From AWTP1-13 sp050248715 (lineage in GTDB: Bacteria; Pseudomonadota; Alphaproteobacteria; Rhizobiales; Hyphomicrobiaceae): a DNA stretch of 64,000 bases. Each line of letters starts with the position of its first letter. The first letter of the stretch is position 1. The notes under the pieces were generated by a model. It made no database searches. It was not told where the DNA came from and saw only the letters and a list, made by a program, of their open reading frames with translations. This document shows, piece after piece, positions 41,519-49,999 of this stretch. Position numbers and translations under genes: made by a program. The DNA is taken from the NCBI GenBank assembly GCA_050248715.1, contig JBFWRV010000001.1:368011-432010 (forward strand). The letters run 5' to 3'.

Positions 41519-41800
41519 ATGGCTTCGACCTTCGAAACCGTTGCAGGAATCATCGCCTCCACCAGCGACGTTCCGATCGACAGGATCACTCCGGACAGCC
41601 ATGTGATGAAGGATCTCGAGATCGACAGCCTTGGCTTTCTCGATGTCGTTTTCGAGATTGATCAGACGTTCGGCATCAAATTGCCGATCGAGGATTGGTT
41701 GCAGAACGTGAGAGGCGGGTACGAGGGAGATTTGTATTTCGTCCTCCGCAACCTTTGCCAGCACATAGACCAGATGGCGAGCTCCCCTGCGGCGGCGTGA
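41519..41800 (+). CDS. Acyl carrier protein of the KS/CLF cluster
   Basis: This 93-residue acyl carrier protein has the attachment site Ser37 in LEIDSLGFLDVVFEID. The acidic second helix is longer than in housekeeping AcpP. ATG 41519 is in frame after a short leader; the upstream open region is non-coding. It is the first gene of the plus-strand arm: ACP, FabZ-like, CLF1, KS1, CLF2, KS2. Confidence 0.88.
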   Translation: MASTFETVAGIIASTSDVPIDRITPDSHVMKDLEIDSLGFLDVVFEIDQTFGIKLPIEDWLQNVRGGYEGDLYFVLRNLCQHIDQMASSPAAA

Positions 41801-41813
41801 TGGCGGTCGTCCC

Positions 41814-42281
41814 ATGCGCCTCGAGTATTTCCAGATGCTCGATCGGGTGGAGGAAATGAACGTCGAGGTTCCATCGCTGGTCGCGTCGGCGAAGGTCCCC
41901 CAGACGAGCCCTGTGTTCGAAGGCCACTTCCCGGGGCATCCCCTCATGCCGGGCGTCCTGCTGCTCGAGACGATGGCGCAGGCGGCGGGCTACCTGCTGC
42001 TTTCCGTCGACGGCTTTTCGCGCATGCCGTTCTTCGCAAGCGCCAAGGAAGCGAACTTCCGCGCTTTCGTGAGGCCCGGCGCGGACCTTCGCGTGTGTGC
42101 GAAGCGCGTGCATGACGGGTCGGGATACGCGGTGGTGGATGCTCTTATCCAGCACCTCGGCAAGCCGGCCTGCGATGCGCGCTTGATCATGCGCAGGGTG
42201 GCCTTCCCGAGCCCTGCGCTGGAACAGCATGTGCGCCGCGAAGGCGCGCGACTTGGGTGCCTGACGGAGGCGCAGACCTGA
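41814..42281 (+). CDS. FabZ-like 3-hydroxyacyl-ACP dehydratase
   Basis: This 155-residue hotdog protein has the FabZ catalytic segment FEGHFPGHPLMPGVLLLETM, with His38 and Glu52. The family usually has a proline-bracketed PGxPxxPG segment, which is retained here. It lies 13 bp after the carrier protein and 1 bp before CLF1. With the MaoC domain in the divergent gene, the locus encodes two dehydratase-type folds. Confidence 0.9.
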   Translation: MRLEYFQMLDRVEEMNVEVPSLVASAKVPQTSPVFEGHFPGHPLMPGVLLLETMAQAAGYLLLSVDGFSRMPFFASAKEANFRAFVRPGADLRVCAKRVHDGSGYAVVDALIQHLGKPACDARLIMRRVAFPSPALEQHVRREGARLGCLTEAQT

Positions 42282-42282
42282 C

Positions 42283-43515
42283 ATGGCGGGCCGCCGCGGC
42301 GAGGCGTGGATCACCGGCATCGGACTTGTGAGCTCGCTCGGTGAAGGTACCGAGGCACACTGGCAACGCCTGGGGTCGTACGCTGAGCCGGCACCAGTGG
42401 TCGATGAGATGCGCTTTGCGCCCTATGCGGTGCACCCGCTCGCCGCCGTCGACTTCGCCAGGCAGATTCCCAAGACGAGCGACCAGCGCCAGATGGAGCG
42501 ATGGCAGCGAATAGGCGTCTATGCCGCCGGCCTCGCGCTGAGCGACGCAGGGATATTGGGCGAGCCAACCCTTCTCGATCGGATCGACCTTGCGATCGCT
42601 GCCGGCAACGGAGAGCGGGATCTCGCGTTGGATGGTCGAATCCTGGAGACGGTCGGACCAGCCGAGCCGTCCGGCGGCGCGCTCAATCAATACCTTATCA
42701 AGGGTCTGCGGCCGACGCTCTATCTTGGACAGCTGTCCAACCTGCTTGCCGGCAATATCTCGATCGTGCACAAGGCGACGGGCTCCTCACGCACCTTCAA
42801 GGGCGAGGAGATGGCAGGCGTGGCCGCGCTGGAGGATGCCGTCCGGCGGTTGGGAGCCGGCCAAAGCGAGCTGATACTGGTCGGTGGCGCGCTCAATGCG
42901 GAGCGCGAAGACCTGCTGCTCAATCTCGAGCTGGGAGGCGCCCTGCTGCATGGAAACTATCGCGCCGTGTGGGATCGTGGGGAGCCGGGCGGGGGCATGG
43001 TGCCCGGGAGCATTGGCGCATTCCTCGTTCTCGAAACGCCGGCACATGCCGCGCATAGAGGGGCCAGGCCTTATGCGAGCGTTGCCGCCATCGCTTCTGA
43101 CAGATCGCCTCGCAGGCCAGGCGACGCCGGTGCCGCTGCGCAAAAGCTGATGCAGGCCCTGGCTCCGCTCATCGTTGACGATCGATCGCTCTGCATTCTG
43201 AGCGGGGCAAGCGGAGTCGAGCCGGCAACATCCGAGGAGCGCCGGTTTCTCGGGGAGACGGCTGCCGGGCGAAATGGCGGCGTTCGTGCCTATGGCAGCG
43301 CACTGGGGCACGGCGTCGAAGCACATTTCATTACCGGCGTGGCCCTGGCAGCCCTGGCATTGTCGAAGCGATCTTTCTACCCCCCGTTCCACACAGAAGA
43401 ACGCCAACTCGGCCGGGACCCCACCTGCGGCCAGGTGGTGGTCACGAGCTTCGGCCATTGCTGCGGCGAGGCTCTGGGGCTCGTAGAAGCGGTCGTGGAG
43501 AGCGGCCGTGGCTAG
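42283..43515 (+). CDS. Chain-length-factor-like ketosynthase without catalytic Cys (CLF1)
   Basis: This 410-residue thiolase-fold protein has a ketosynthase frame (AWITGIGLVSSLGEGTEAHW) but the active-site motif TACASG is replaced by KATGSS (Thr166 at the Cys position), and the first His segment AHGTSTP is GASGVEPAT. One late His survives in GSALGHGVEAHF. Such proteins act as the KSbeta or chain-length factor of heterodimeric type II synthases. It is followed by KS1 with an 8-bp overlap and has a paralogue at 44791. Confidence 0.85.
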   Translation: MAGRRGEAWITGIGLVSSLGEGTEAHWQRLGSYAEPAPVVDEMRFAPYAVHPLAAVDFARQIPKTSDQRQMERWQRIGVYAAGLALSDAGILGEPTLLDRIDLAIAAGNGERDLALDGRILETVGPAEPSGGALNQYLIKGLRPTLYLGQLSNLLAGNISIVHKATGSSRTFKGEEMAGVAALEDAVRRLGAGQSELILVGGALNAEREDLLLNLELGGALLHGNYRAVWDRGEPGGGMVPGSIGAFLVLETPAHAAHRGARPYASVAAIASDRSPRRPGDAGAAAQKLMQALAPLIVDDRSLCILSGASGVEPATSEERRFLGETAAGRNGGVRAYGSALGHGVEAHFITGVALAALALSKRSFYPPFHTEERQLGRDPTCGQVVVTSFGHCCGEALGLVEAVVESGRG

Positions 43516-44791
43516 AGCACACCGCGACCATATGGGGCGCCCGATCGTCGCCATCACCGGCGTTGGCATCGTGACGTGTCTGGGACTAGGCGTGCGCGAC
43601 AACTGGCACCGGCTTACGGCCGGGCAATCTGGCATCCGCCCCATCACGCGCTTTCCAACGGAGGGGCTCAGGACGACCATTGCCGGCACGGTGGACGAAT
43701 TCGGCATCGAGTCCTACGCCGCAGCAGATCTGGCAACGACGATGGCGGAGGCTGCCGCACGCGAGGCCGTCGCCCAGGCTGCCATCGGCGACCGCGGCAC
43801 GTTTCCCGGGCGCCTCATCGTCGCAACGCCGCCATCCGAGCTCGAATGGCCCCATCTGCGTGCGCTCCACGCGGCCGCAAACGGGTCGGCGGCTCAAGGC
43901 TATGCACGACTTCTCTCCGCCGCGCGCAGCGGGCGCTTCCGAGACTTGGCCCGGCATGTTCGCTTCGCCGGCATCGCCGGTCGCCTGCAGGAGACGCTGG
44001 GAACGCGCGGCGCGCCGCTATCGGTATGCACGGCCTGCGCCTCGGGCGCAACGACCATCCAGCTCGCCGCCGAGGCGATCCGTCGTGGCGATCTCGAGGC
44101 CGCCCTTTGCATCGGCACGGACGCAACCGTCCATCCCGAAGGTCTCATCCGCTTCGCCCTGCTTTCCGCGCTGTCGACGCGCAACGAGCCCGCCGAGCAG
44201 GCCTCGAAGCCCTTTTCCAGGGATCGGGACGGATTCGTGATGGCGGAAGGTGCGGGCGCGCTCGTGCTCGAGGACTACGATCTGGCGCTCGCCCGGGGAG
44301 CCTGCATCCTCGGCGTTGTCCGTGGTTGCGGGGAGAAGGCGGACCACTATCACCGCACGCGCTCCGAGCCGAGCGGAACAGCTATCATCGGTGCAATCCG
44401 CAAGACTCTCCAGGATGGCGGGCTTGCTGCTGACGCCATCGACTACATCAACGCCCACGGCACCAGCACGCCCGAGAACGACAAGATGGAATACGTCTCG
44501 CTGAAGGCAGTGCTGGGCGAGCGCCTTCGCGAGGTGCCGATCAGCTCGAACAAGTCCATGGTCGGGCACACGCTGATCGCAGCCGGCGCCGTCGAAGCCG
44601 TGTTCTCGGTGATGACGTTGCAGACAGGCACGCTGCCGCCCACCATCAACTACGACATTCCCGATCCCGAGCTGCCGCTCGACGTGGTCCCCAATGTAAA
44701 GCGAGACGCCAGGATAGGGACGGTGCTGTCGAACTCGTTCGGCTTCGGCGGCCAGAACGTCTGCCTCGCCCTCTCCGCGGAGCCCGCCTGA
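43508..44791 (+). CDS. Beta-ketoacyl synthase with Cys-His-His triad (KS1)
   Basis: This 427-residue ketosynthase of the FabF/type II PKS KSalpha class has nucleophile Cys177 in CTACASG, His317 in NAHGTSTPEND, and Lys349 and His354 in SNKSMVGHTLIAAG. The start is GTG 43508; ATG 43532 is an alternative. It is translationally coupled to CLF1 upstream and shares one base with CLF2 downstream, as expected for a stoichiometric KS/CLF dimer. Confidence 0.9.
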   Translation: MARAHRDHMGRPIVAITGVGIVTCLGLGVRDNWHRLTAGQSGIRPITRFPTEGLRTTIAGTVDEFGIESYAAADLATTMAEAAAREAVAQAAIGDRGTFPGRLIVATPPSELEWPHLRALHAAANGSAAQGYARLLSAARSGRFRDLARHVRFAGIAGRLQETLGTRGAPLSVCTACASGATTIQLAAEAIRRGDLEAALCIGTDATVHPEGLIRFALLSALSTRNEPAEQASKPFSRDRDGFVMAEGAGALVLEDYDLALARGACILGVVRGCGEKADHYHRTRSEPSGTAIIGAIRKTLQDGGLAADAIDYINAHGTSTPENDKMEYVSLKAVLGERLREVPISSNKSMVGHTLIAAGAVEAVFSVMTLQTGTLPPTINYDIPDPELPLDVVPNVKRDARIGTVLSNSFGFGGQNVCLALSAEPA

Positions 44792-46029
44792 TGCAGCGAC
44801 ACGACCACGCGAACGAGGTCTGGATCACCGGCATCGGGCTCGTGAGCTCGCTCGGCGAAGGGATCGAGGCGCATATGAATGTCCTGACTGGACAGCGGCC
44901 CTGCGTGCCCAATGTGGACGAGACGACATTTGCGCCCTATCCGATCCACCGTCTCGTGCCGCTGACGCTCGGCAAGCAGATCCCGAAGAACAGCGATCAG
45001 CGGCAGATGGAGGGCTGGCAGCGGCTCGGCGTGTACGCAGCCGGCCTCGCATTGGAAGACGCGGGCATCAAGGGATGTGCGGAGCTGCTCGATCGGACCG
45101 ACCTCGTTGTCGCGGCCGGCAGCGGTGAGCGCGATACCGCGGTCGATTGCAAGGTTCTCGAGGCTACTGGTGCGGTCGGCAATGCGCCGCTGCGCGCCAA
45201 CGAGATTCTGCCGAGCGCGTTGCGCCCGACATTGTTTCTCGCCCAGCTCTCCAACCTGCTCGCGGGCAACATCTCCATCGTTCACCACGTCACGGGCTCG
45301 TCCCGCACCTTCATGGGCGAGGAGATGGCGGGCGTTGCTGCGATCGACAACGCCTTACAGAGGGTCGAGGCGGGGCAATCCCAGGTCTGCCTGGTGGGCG
45401 GGGCCCTGAATGCGGAGCGCGAGGACCTGCTTCTGGCATACGAGCTTGGACGCACCCTCTGGCATCATCCTTTCCAACCCATAGAGCAGCGCGCCTCCCA
45501 GGGGGGTGGCTTTGTACCGGGAAGCGCCGGCGCGTTCCTCGTGCTCGAGGAGCGCCGTCATGCCGAAGCGCGCTCTGCGCGGGCTTACGCACGGCTGGCG
45601 GCGGTGGAAGCGGACCGCGGTTGTCGAAAGGGCGATACCGCTACCGATCCGTTAGCCAGTCTGCTCGGATCCTTGGAAGGCATGATGGCGCAAGGCACCG
45701 CTGCGGTCTTCAGCGGCACCAGCGGGGTGGCGCCTGCAACGGGCGCGGAGTTGGCCTTTCTTGGCGACCTGCGGGCCCGCGGACGCATCGACTATGTCTG
45801 GGCGTACGGAAATCTGCTCGGCCATACGGTGGAGGCGCACTTTCCCGCGGGCATCGCCCTTGCCGCACTCGCGCAGCATGGGCGCCGCGTGTCGCTTGGG
45901 CTCGTGGGAGAGAGCGCCGACGAGCTGAGCTGCGTGGATCGCACCATCGTCACCGGGGTCGGGCTCAGGCGGGGCGAGGGAGTGGCCGTGATCGAGCCGG
46001 TCTCGGGGAGGGAACCACATGGCGCCTGA
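44791..46029 (+). CDS. Second chain-length-factor-like protein (CLF2)
   Basis: This 412-residue paralogue of CLF1 shares ITGIGLVSSLGEGIEAH, NLLAGNISIVH and TGSSRTF, again with Thr in place of the catalytic Cys (HHVTGSS) and without the AHGTSTP His. It overlaps KS1 by one base and KS2 by 11 bases. The unit CLF-KS has clearly been duplicated in tandem; the two CLFs are more alike to one another than to the KS proteins. Confidence 0.86.
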   Translation: MQRHDHANEVWITGIGLVSSLGEGIEAHMNVLTGQRPCVPNVDETTFAPYPIHRLVPLTLGKQIPKNSDQRQMEGWQRLGVYAAGLALEDAGIKGCAELLDRTDLVVAAGSGERDTAVDCKVLEATGAVGNAPLRANEILPSALRPTLFLAQLSNLLAGNISIVHHVTGSSRTFMGEEMAGVAAIDNALQRVEAGQSQVCLVGGALNAEREDLLLAYELGRTLWHHPFQPIEQRASQGGGFVPGSAGAFLVLEERRHAEARSARAYARLAAVEADRGCRKGDTATDPLASLLGSLEGMMAQGTAAVFSGTSGVAPATGAELAFLGDLRARGRIDYVWAYGNLLGHTVEAHFPAGIALAALAQHGRRVSLGLVGESADELSCVDRTIVTGVGLRRGEGVAVIEPVSGREPHGA

Positions 46030-47296
46030 GGTTCGAGACAGGCGAGGCCGCCCGCTGGTCGCCGTCACCGGCTGCGGTGTCGTCACATCGCTCGGCAGGG
46101 GCAAGGCGGAGAACTGGCGGGCACTTACGGAAGGTCGCTCCGGGATCCGGCATATCTCAAGGTTTCCGACCGAGGGCCTCAGGACGACGATTGCCGGCAC
46201 CGTCGACCACTTCGCGGTATCGCCCTTCTCAGCACCGGCTCTTACGATTGCCATGGCAGACGCGGCTGCCGAAGAGGCCTTGGCGCAAGCGGAGTTCTCG
46301 CGCATCGAGAACTTTCCAGGGCCGCTCTGCCTGGCCACGCCGCCGGCAGAGCTCGAATGGCCGCAGCGCAAGGCGTTGTGGGATGAAATGGAGGGCAGAG
46401 AGCTCGCGGGATACCGGCGCCTACTGGCAGCTGCAAGAGAGCGCGAGCATCGCGAGATGGCGTCGCTTTTCCGGTTCGGCAGTGTAGGCGATCATCTGGC
46501 GGACCGGTTCGGCACACGCGGCTTGCCGATGTCGGTGTCGACCGCGTGCGCATCCGGTGCAACGGCGATCCAGCTCGGCGTCGAGGCGATCCGGCGAGGG
46601 CAAACGACGGCAGCTCTCTGCATTGGCACCGACAGCTCCGTGCAGATCGAGGCGCTGGTCCGGTTCATACTACTGTCCGCGCTGTCGACGCGAAACGAGC
46701 CGCCCGAGAAGGCCTCGCGGCCGTTCTCGAAGGACCGGGACGGTTTCGTGATGGCCGAGGGCGCCGGCGCGCTGGTTCTTGAGGACTATGCGAGCGCGAG
46801 GGCCCGGGGCGTGAACATCCTCGGCTTTGTCCGCGGCTGCGGCGAGAAGGCGGACGACTACCACCGCACGCGTTCCAAGCCCGACGGAACCGCGATCATC
46901 GGCGCCATCCGCAACGCGCTGGTCGACGCCGGAGTCGAGCCCGACGAGATCGACTACGTGAATGCTCACGGCACGAGCACGCCGGAGAATGACAAGATGG
47001 AATACTTGTCGCTCAAGGCGGTGCTCGGCGATCGTGTTCTCGACACGCCGATCAGCTCCAACAAGTCCATGATCGGCCACACCCTGTCCGCGGCGGGCGC
47101 GGTCGAGGCCATATTTTCGTTCATGGCCATTCGCGCGGGCAGACTGCCGCCCACGATCAACTATGACCTGCCCGATCCCGACATTCCCCTCGATGTCGTC
47201 CCGAACACGGCAAGAGATGCGCCCATCACAACGGTACTTTCGAACTCCTTCGGGTTCGGCGGACAGAATGTCTCGCTGGTTCTGGGGAGTCCGTGA
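46019..47296 (+). CDS. Second beta-ketoacyl synthase with intact triad (KS2)
   Basis: This 425-residue paralogue of KS1 has matching residue numbering (Cys177, His317, Lys349, His354) and shared blocks such as RFPTEGLRTTIAGTVD, ATPPAELEWP and RGCGEKAD. There is essentially no length change up to residue 360, so the duplication is structurally faithful. It is the last gene of the plus-strand arm. Whether KS1/CLF1 and KS2/CLF2 set different chain lengths or form mixed dimers cannot be told from sequence. Confidence 0.9.
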   Translation: MAPEVRDRRGRPLVAVTGCGVVTSLGRGKAENWRALTEGRSGIRHISRFPTEGLRTTIAGTVDHFAVSPFSAPALTIAMADAAAEEALAQAEFSRIENFPGPLCLATPPAELEWPQRKALWDEMEGRELAGYRRLLAAAREREHREMASLFRFGSVGDHLADRFGTRGLPMSVSTACASGATAIQLGVEAIRRGQTTAALCIGTDSSVQIEALVRFILLSALSTRNEPPEKASRPFSKDRDGFVMAEGAGALVLEDYASARARGVNILGFVRGCGEKADDYHRTRSKPDGTAIIGAIRNALVDAGVEPDEIDYVNAHGTSTPENDKMEYLSLKAVLGDRVLDTPISSNKSMIGHTLSAAGAVEAIFSFMAIRAGRLPPTINYDLPDPDIPLDVVPNTARDAPITTVLSNSFGFGGQNVSLVLGSP

Positions 47297-47478
47297 GAGC
47301 AATCGCTCACGAGGCGGCACGTATCGACGGCCCGAGCGGATACTTCTCCCTGTTCGAGCCGGACGGCTTGAACGACCTCCACCCCACGCCGCCCCATCAT
47401 GCGGTTGAATAACGGCTCCTGCTGTGCACGGCGCCGACAAATGGGCCCATGCCCAACAATCAGAAGATCAGCGACCAT

Positions 47479-48051
47479 TCACGCTGAAGAGGGGGGGCGG
47501 AACGCTCTGCAGTAGGCCGGATCGGAGTCGAGGCGGTATCCGCCCAGGAGATCGAGGCAATAGGGGACAGCGGGGAAGACGGCGTTGAGGCAGGTGCGAA
47601 TCGAGCTCGGCCTGCCCGGCAGATTGATGATGAGCGCGCTCCCCCTCGTTCCCGCAAGCTGGCGCGACAGGATGGCAGTCGGCACCTCATCCAAGCTTAC
47701 CTTGCGCATCAACTCGCCGAACCCGTGCAGGACACGCTGGCAGACAGCCTCGGTAGCCTCCGGAGTCACATCGCGTGCCGCGGGGCCGGTGCCACCCGTA
47801 GTCAGAATGAGGCAGCAACCCTGGCTATCCGCCAGCTCGATCAAGGCACTTTCGATCAGGCTTCGCTCGTCGGGGACGATGCGGGCAACCGGGTGCCAGG
47901 GTGTGGCGAGCAACTGTTGCAGAACCGCGACGATGCCGGGTCCGCCCTTGTCCTGATACACGCCCTCGGATGCGCGATCGGAGATCGTGAGGATGCCGAT
48001 CGGCACCGTCTCGCCAGCTCCATTCGACATGACCGATCCCGTTTGGATCAT
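47479..48051 (-). CDS. mog: Molybdopterin adenylyltransferase (Mog/MoaB family)
   Basis: This 190-residue protein of the MogA/MoaB fold has IGILTISDRASEGVYQDKGG, the MPT-binding loop LTTGGTGPAARDVTPEAT and INLPGRPSSIRTCL. It adenylates molybdopterin before metal insertion, which the molybdoenzyme PadB and any nitrate reductase would need. ATG 48051 overlaps the YbaN stop by 4 bp. Confidence 0.9.
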   Translation of the reverse strand: MIQTGSVMSNGAGETVPIGILTISDRASEGVYQDKGGPGIVAVLQQLLATPWHPVARIVPDERSLIESALIELADSQGCCLILTTGGTGPAARDVTPEATEAVCQRVLHGFGELMRKVSLDEVPTAILSRQLAGTRGSALIINLPGRPSSIRTCLNAVFPAVPYCLDLLGGYRLDSDPAYCRAFRPPSSA

Positions 48052-48428
48052 TGCTCACGCGCTGTTGGTGTCCACCACATGAAGACGGTGGCTGCGACGG
48101 CAGCAACGACAAGCAACGCCAGCAGGATCGGGCGTTGCCCTTCGGTCGTGAGCGCGCAGACCAGGACCGATCCCCATGCAAACGACAGCGCCGTGACCTT
48201 CACGCTGCCACGCACCGAGCCCTCGGTCTCAAAGCGCCGCGCTTCGACGAGCGCACCGCGAAGCAAGGGAATGCGCAGCAGCCAATCGTGCAGGCTCTGG
48301 CTCGATCGCGCAAATGCCCACAGCGCAACGAGCACAAACGGCGTCGTCGGCAGCGCCGGCAATAGGGCGCCCGCAATCGCCAGCGCCGTGGAGGCGAAGC
48401 CAACGAGCATGAGGGCCAGGCGCATCAT
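48048..48428 (-). CDS. YbaN-family (DUF454) membrane protein
   Basis: This 126-residue protein has four hydrophobic segments and the family pattern GFASTALAIAGALLPALPTTPFVLVALWAFARSS split over the first two, followed by HDWLLRIPLLRGAL. The likely start is ATG 48428, with a second ATG just after. It is coupled to mog. The function of the family is unknown. Confidence 0.8.
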   Translation of the reverse strand: MMRLALMLVGFASTALAIAGALLPALPTTPFVLVALWAFARSSQSLHDWLLRIPLLRGALVEARRFETEGSVRGSVKVTALSFAWGSVLVCALTTEGQRPILLALLVVAAVAATVFMWWTPTAREQ

Positions 48429-48651
48429 GGGGCTGCTGTCGAGGTCTACGGCTGCGGGGCGTCGCTGATGATAGATGGGATTGGTCGCTGCATAGGGCAA
48501 GCAAGCCAACGTTCGCCGCGGGGACAGCTCGCCCACCGGTGCCGACGGCCTGTCCGTCGCACTGTTTCCGGCGAACGGCGCCGCGCTCCGGAAAATTCTC
48601 CGCGAGTTCATTGGCACAACGGGTGCGGGCTGCGCAAAGGGGCGGATTGCA

Positions 48652-49080
48652 TCAACCCCTCGCGGCGTGAGAAGTGCGCGCTCGCAGCGCCTCGAACATG
48701 CCGGCGTTGGGACAATAAGCTTGCGCCCGGGCCCGGCCGTCATCGTCCGCGAGATCGAGCGCGCACCGGAACCTTTCGCGACAGAACGTGCAGCGCTCCT
48801 CCATCTCGCGTATCGTGTTGAGGTCAGCACGCCGGAGGGCGGCAGGTTCGAGGCCATAAGCCCTCCCCATCATCTCCATGAGCCGTGCGCTCAGGGGCCC
48901 GCGGGCGGCCACGCGCCTTAAGCGTTCGACCGTGATACCGCAATCTCCGGCGGTTCGCAGGAGCTCCGCTCGAGGACTACGATTGATCTCATCGAGCACG
49001 CGCATGGCCGCAAGCTGATTGTGCCACCAGAGCGGAATCTGCTTCAGAAGACTTCCAAGACTTGCGTTCGACCCAGCCAT
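48652..49080 (-). CDS. DUF6455-type small cysteine-containing protein
   Basis: This 142-residue protein has RCTFCRERFRCALDL and, near the end, YCPNAGMF, a four-cysteine pattern typical of DUF6455 proteins, which are common in alphaproteobacteria and often near denitrification genes. The four Cys could bind zinc or an Fe-S cluster. ATG 49080 has GAGGGG 7 bases upstream. A Crp/Fnr-like box lies about 76 bases upstream. Confidence 0.72.
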   Translation of the reverse strand: MAGSNASLGSLLKQIPLWWHNQLAAMRVLDEINRSPRAELLRTAGDCGITVERLRRVAARGPLSARLMEMMGRAYGLEPAALRRADLNTIREMEERCTFCRERFRCALDLADDDGRARAQAYCPNAGMFEALRARTSHAARG

Positions 49081-49149
49081 TGAGATTCCCCTCGTAAGGC
49101 GCGGTGCGGGAACCGGGCCAAAGTCTTGCAGACCGGGAATGAAAACGGC

Positions 49150-49163
49150 CTGACCGAAATCAA
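49150..49163. promoter_or_regulatory. Crp/Fnr-type operator, one mismatch (CTGACCGAAATCAA)
   Basis: It lies between divergent DUF6455 (76 bases) and cytochrome c (120 bases). The right half-site ATCAA matches consensus; the first base is C. Confidence 0.5.
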
Positions 49164-49276
49164 GGAACCATGGCGCGGGGGCAAGCATATTGCTCGCACG
49201 CGAGAGGTGTGAACGCGCCTGTCTCCACCAAGAGACGGCGTCGCGCCGGGAGAATTTGGGCGAGGGACGTAGACGC

Positions 49277-49666
49277 ATGAAGAGCCTAGCGAGCATCGCA
49301 ATCCTGAGTGTCGCCCTCTTCGGTTTCGCTGGCACCGTCCAGGCGCAGGGTGACCCCGAGGAGGGAGAAAACGTCTTCAAGAAGTGCAGGACCTGCCACG
49401 ACGTCGGCGATAGCGCCAAGAACAAGGTTGGGCCGGCGCTCAACAATATCGTCGGGCGCAAAGCCGCAAGCGTCAAAGGGTTTGCCTACTCGACGGACAT
49501 GAAGGCTCTCGGCTCGAACGGGTTCGTGTGGAGTGAAGAAAACCTCAGCAAGTACCTCGAGAACGTCAAGAGCGTAGTGGCCAACGGGAAGATGGTCTTC
49601 CCAGGACTGAAGGACGAGCAGGATCGCAAAGACCTGATCGCCTACCTGAAGAAATTCACGAAATAG
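49277..49666 (+). CDS. Class I cytochrome c (c2/c550-type)
   Basis: This 129-residue periplasmic protein has a signal peptide (about 1-23, cleaved after VQAQ), one heme motif CRTCH, and the distal ligand region YSTDMKALG typical of cytochrome c2. It could feed electrons to the CuA subunit II of the heme-copper operon or to a nitrite reductase. ATG 49277 has a GAGGGA site 10 bases upstream. Confidence 0.93.
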   Translation: MKSLASIAILSVALFGFAGTVQAQGDPEEGENVFKKCRTCHDVGDSAKNKVGPALNNIVGRKAASVKGFAYSTDMKALGSNGFVWSEENLSKYLENVKSVVANGKMVFPGLKDEQDRKDLIAYLKKFTK

Positions 49667-49822
49667 CCTTGTCGCCTGCCCCGATCGTTCGTCGCCGCAA
49701 GGCAGCCGGCGCCACGACATCGGATGGCGCTCAGGCGCCGCAGCCGCCGTTCGACACTTCGTGACGCGACTGATGAAACGAGCGGCCCGGGCAGGCAGCC
49801 CGCTCCGGGGCCGCGCAAGATC

Positions 49823-49836
49823 TTGATCAAAGTCAA
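49823..49836. promoter_or_regulatory. Crp/Fnr-type operator TTGATCAAAGTCAA
   Basis: This is a perfect site about 170 bases upstream of the TonB-dependent receptor, followed by an AT-rich stretch (49852-49880) that could hold the promoter. Confidence 0.75.
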
Positions 49837-49999
49837 GGCGGGCAGCAGTACTCTATTTCTATACTTTTTTCGTCAATAAATGAGCACCGAGACGGCGACG
49901 AGCCGTGCGCATTTCGGTAGCCAGCCAGGGTAGGCGGCATCCCTCGCTCCCGAGCCAGCAGTCAGCTCTCTGAAACTGCTGCGTTTGGGAGTGAATAGC

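Noticed and set aside
47161..47478. Minus-strand frame starting MVADLLIVGHGP, overlapping the KS2 3' end
   Set aside because: The opening looks protein-like, but most of the frame is antisense to KS2 and there is no family match or ribosome site.
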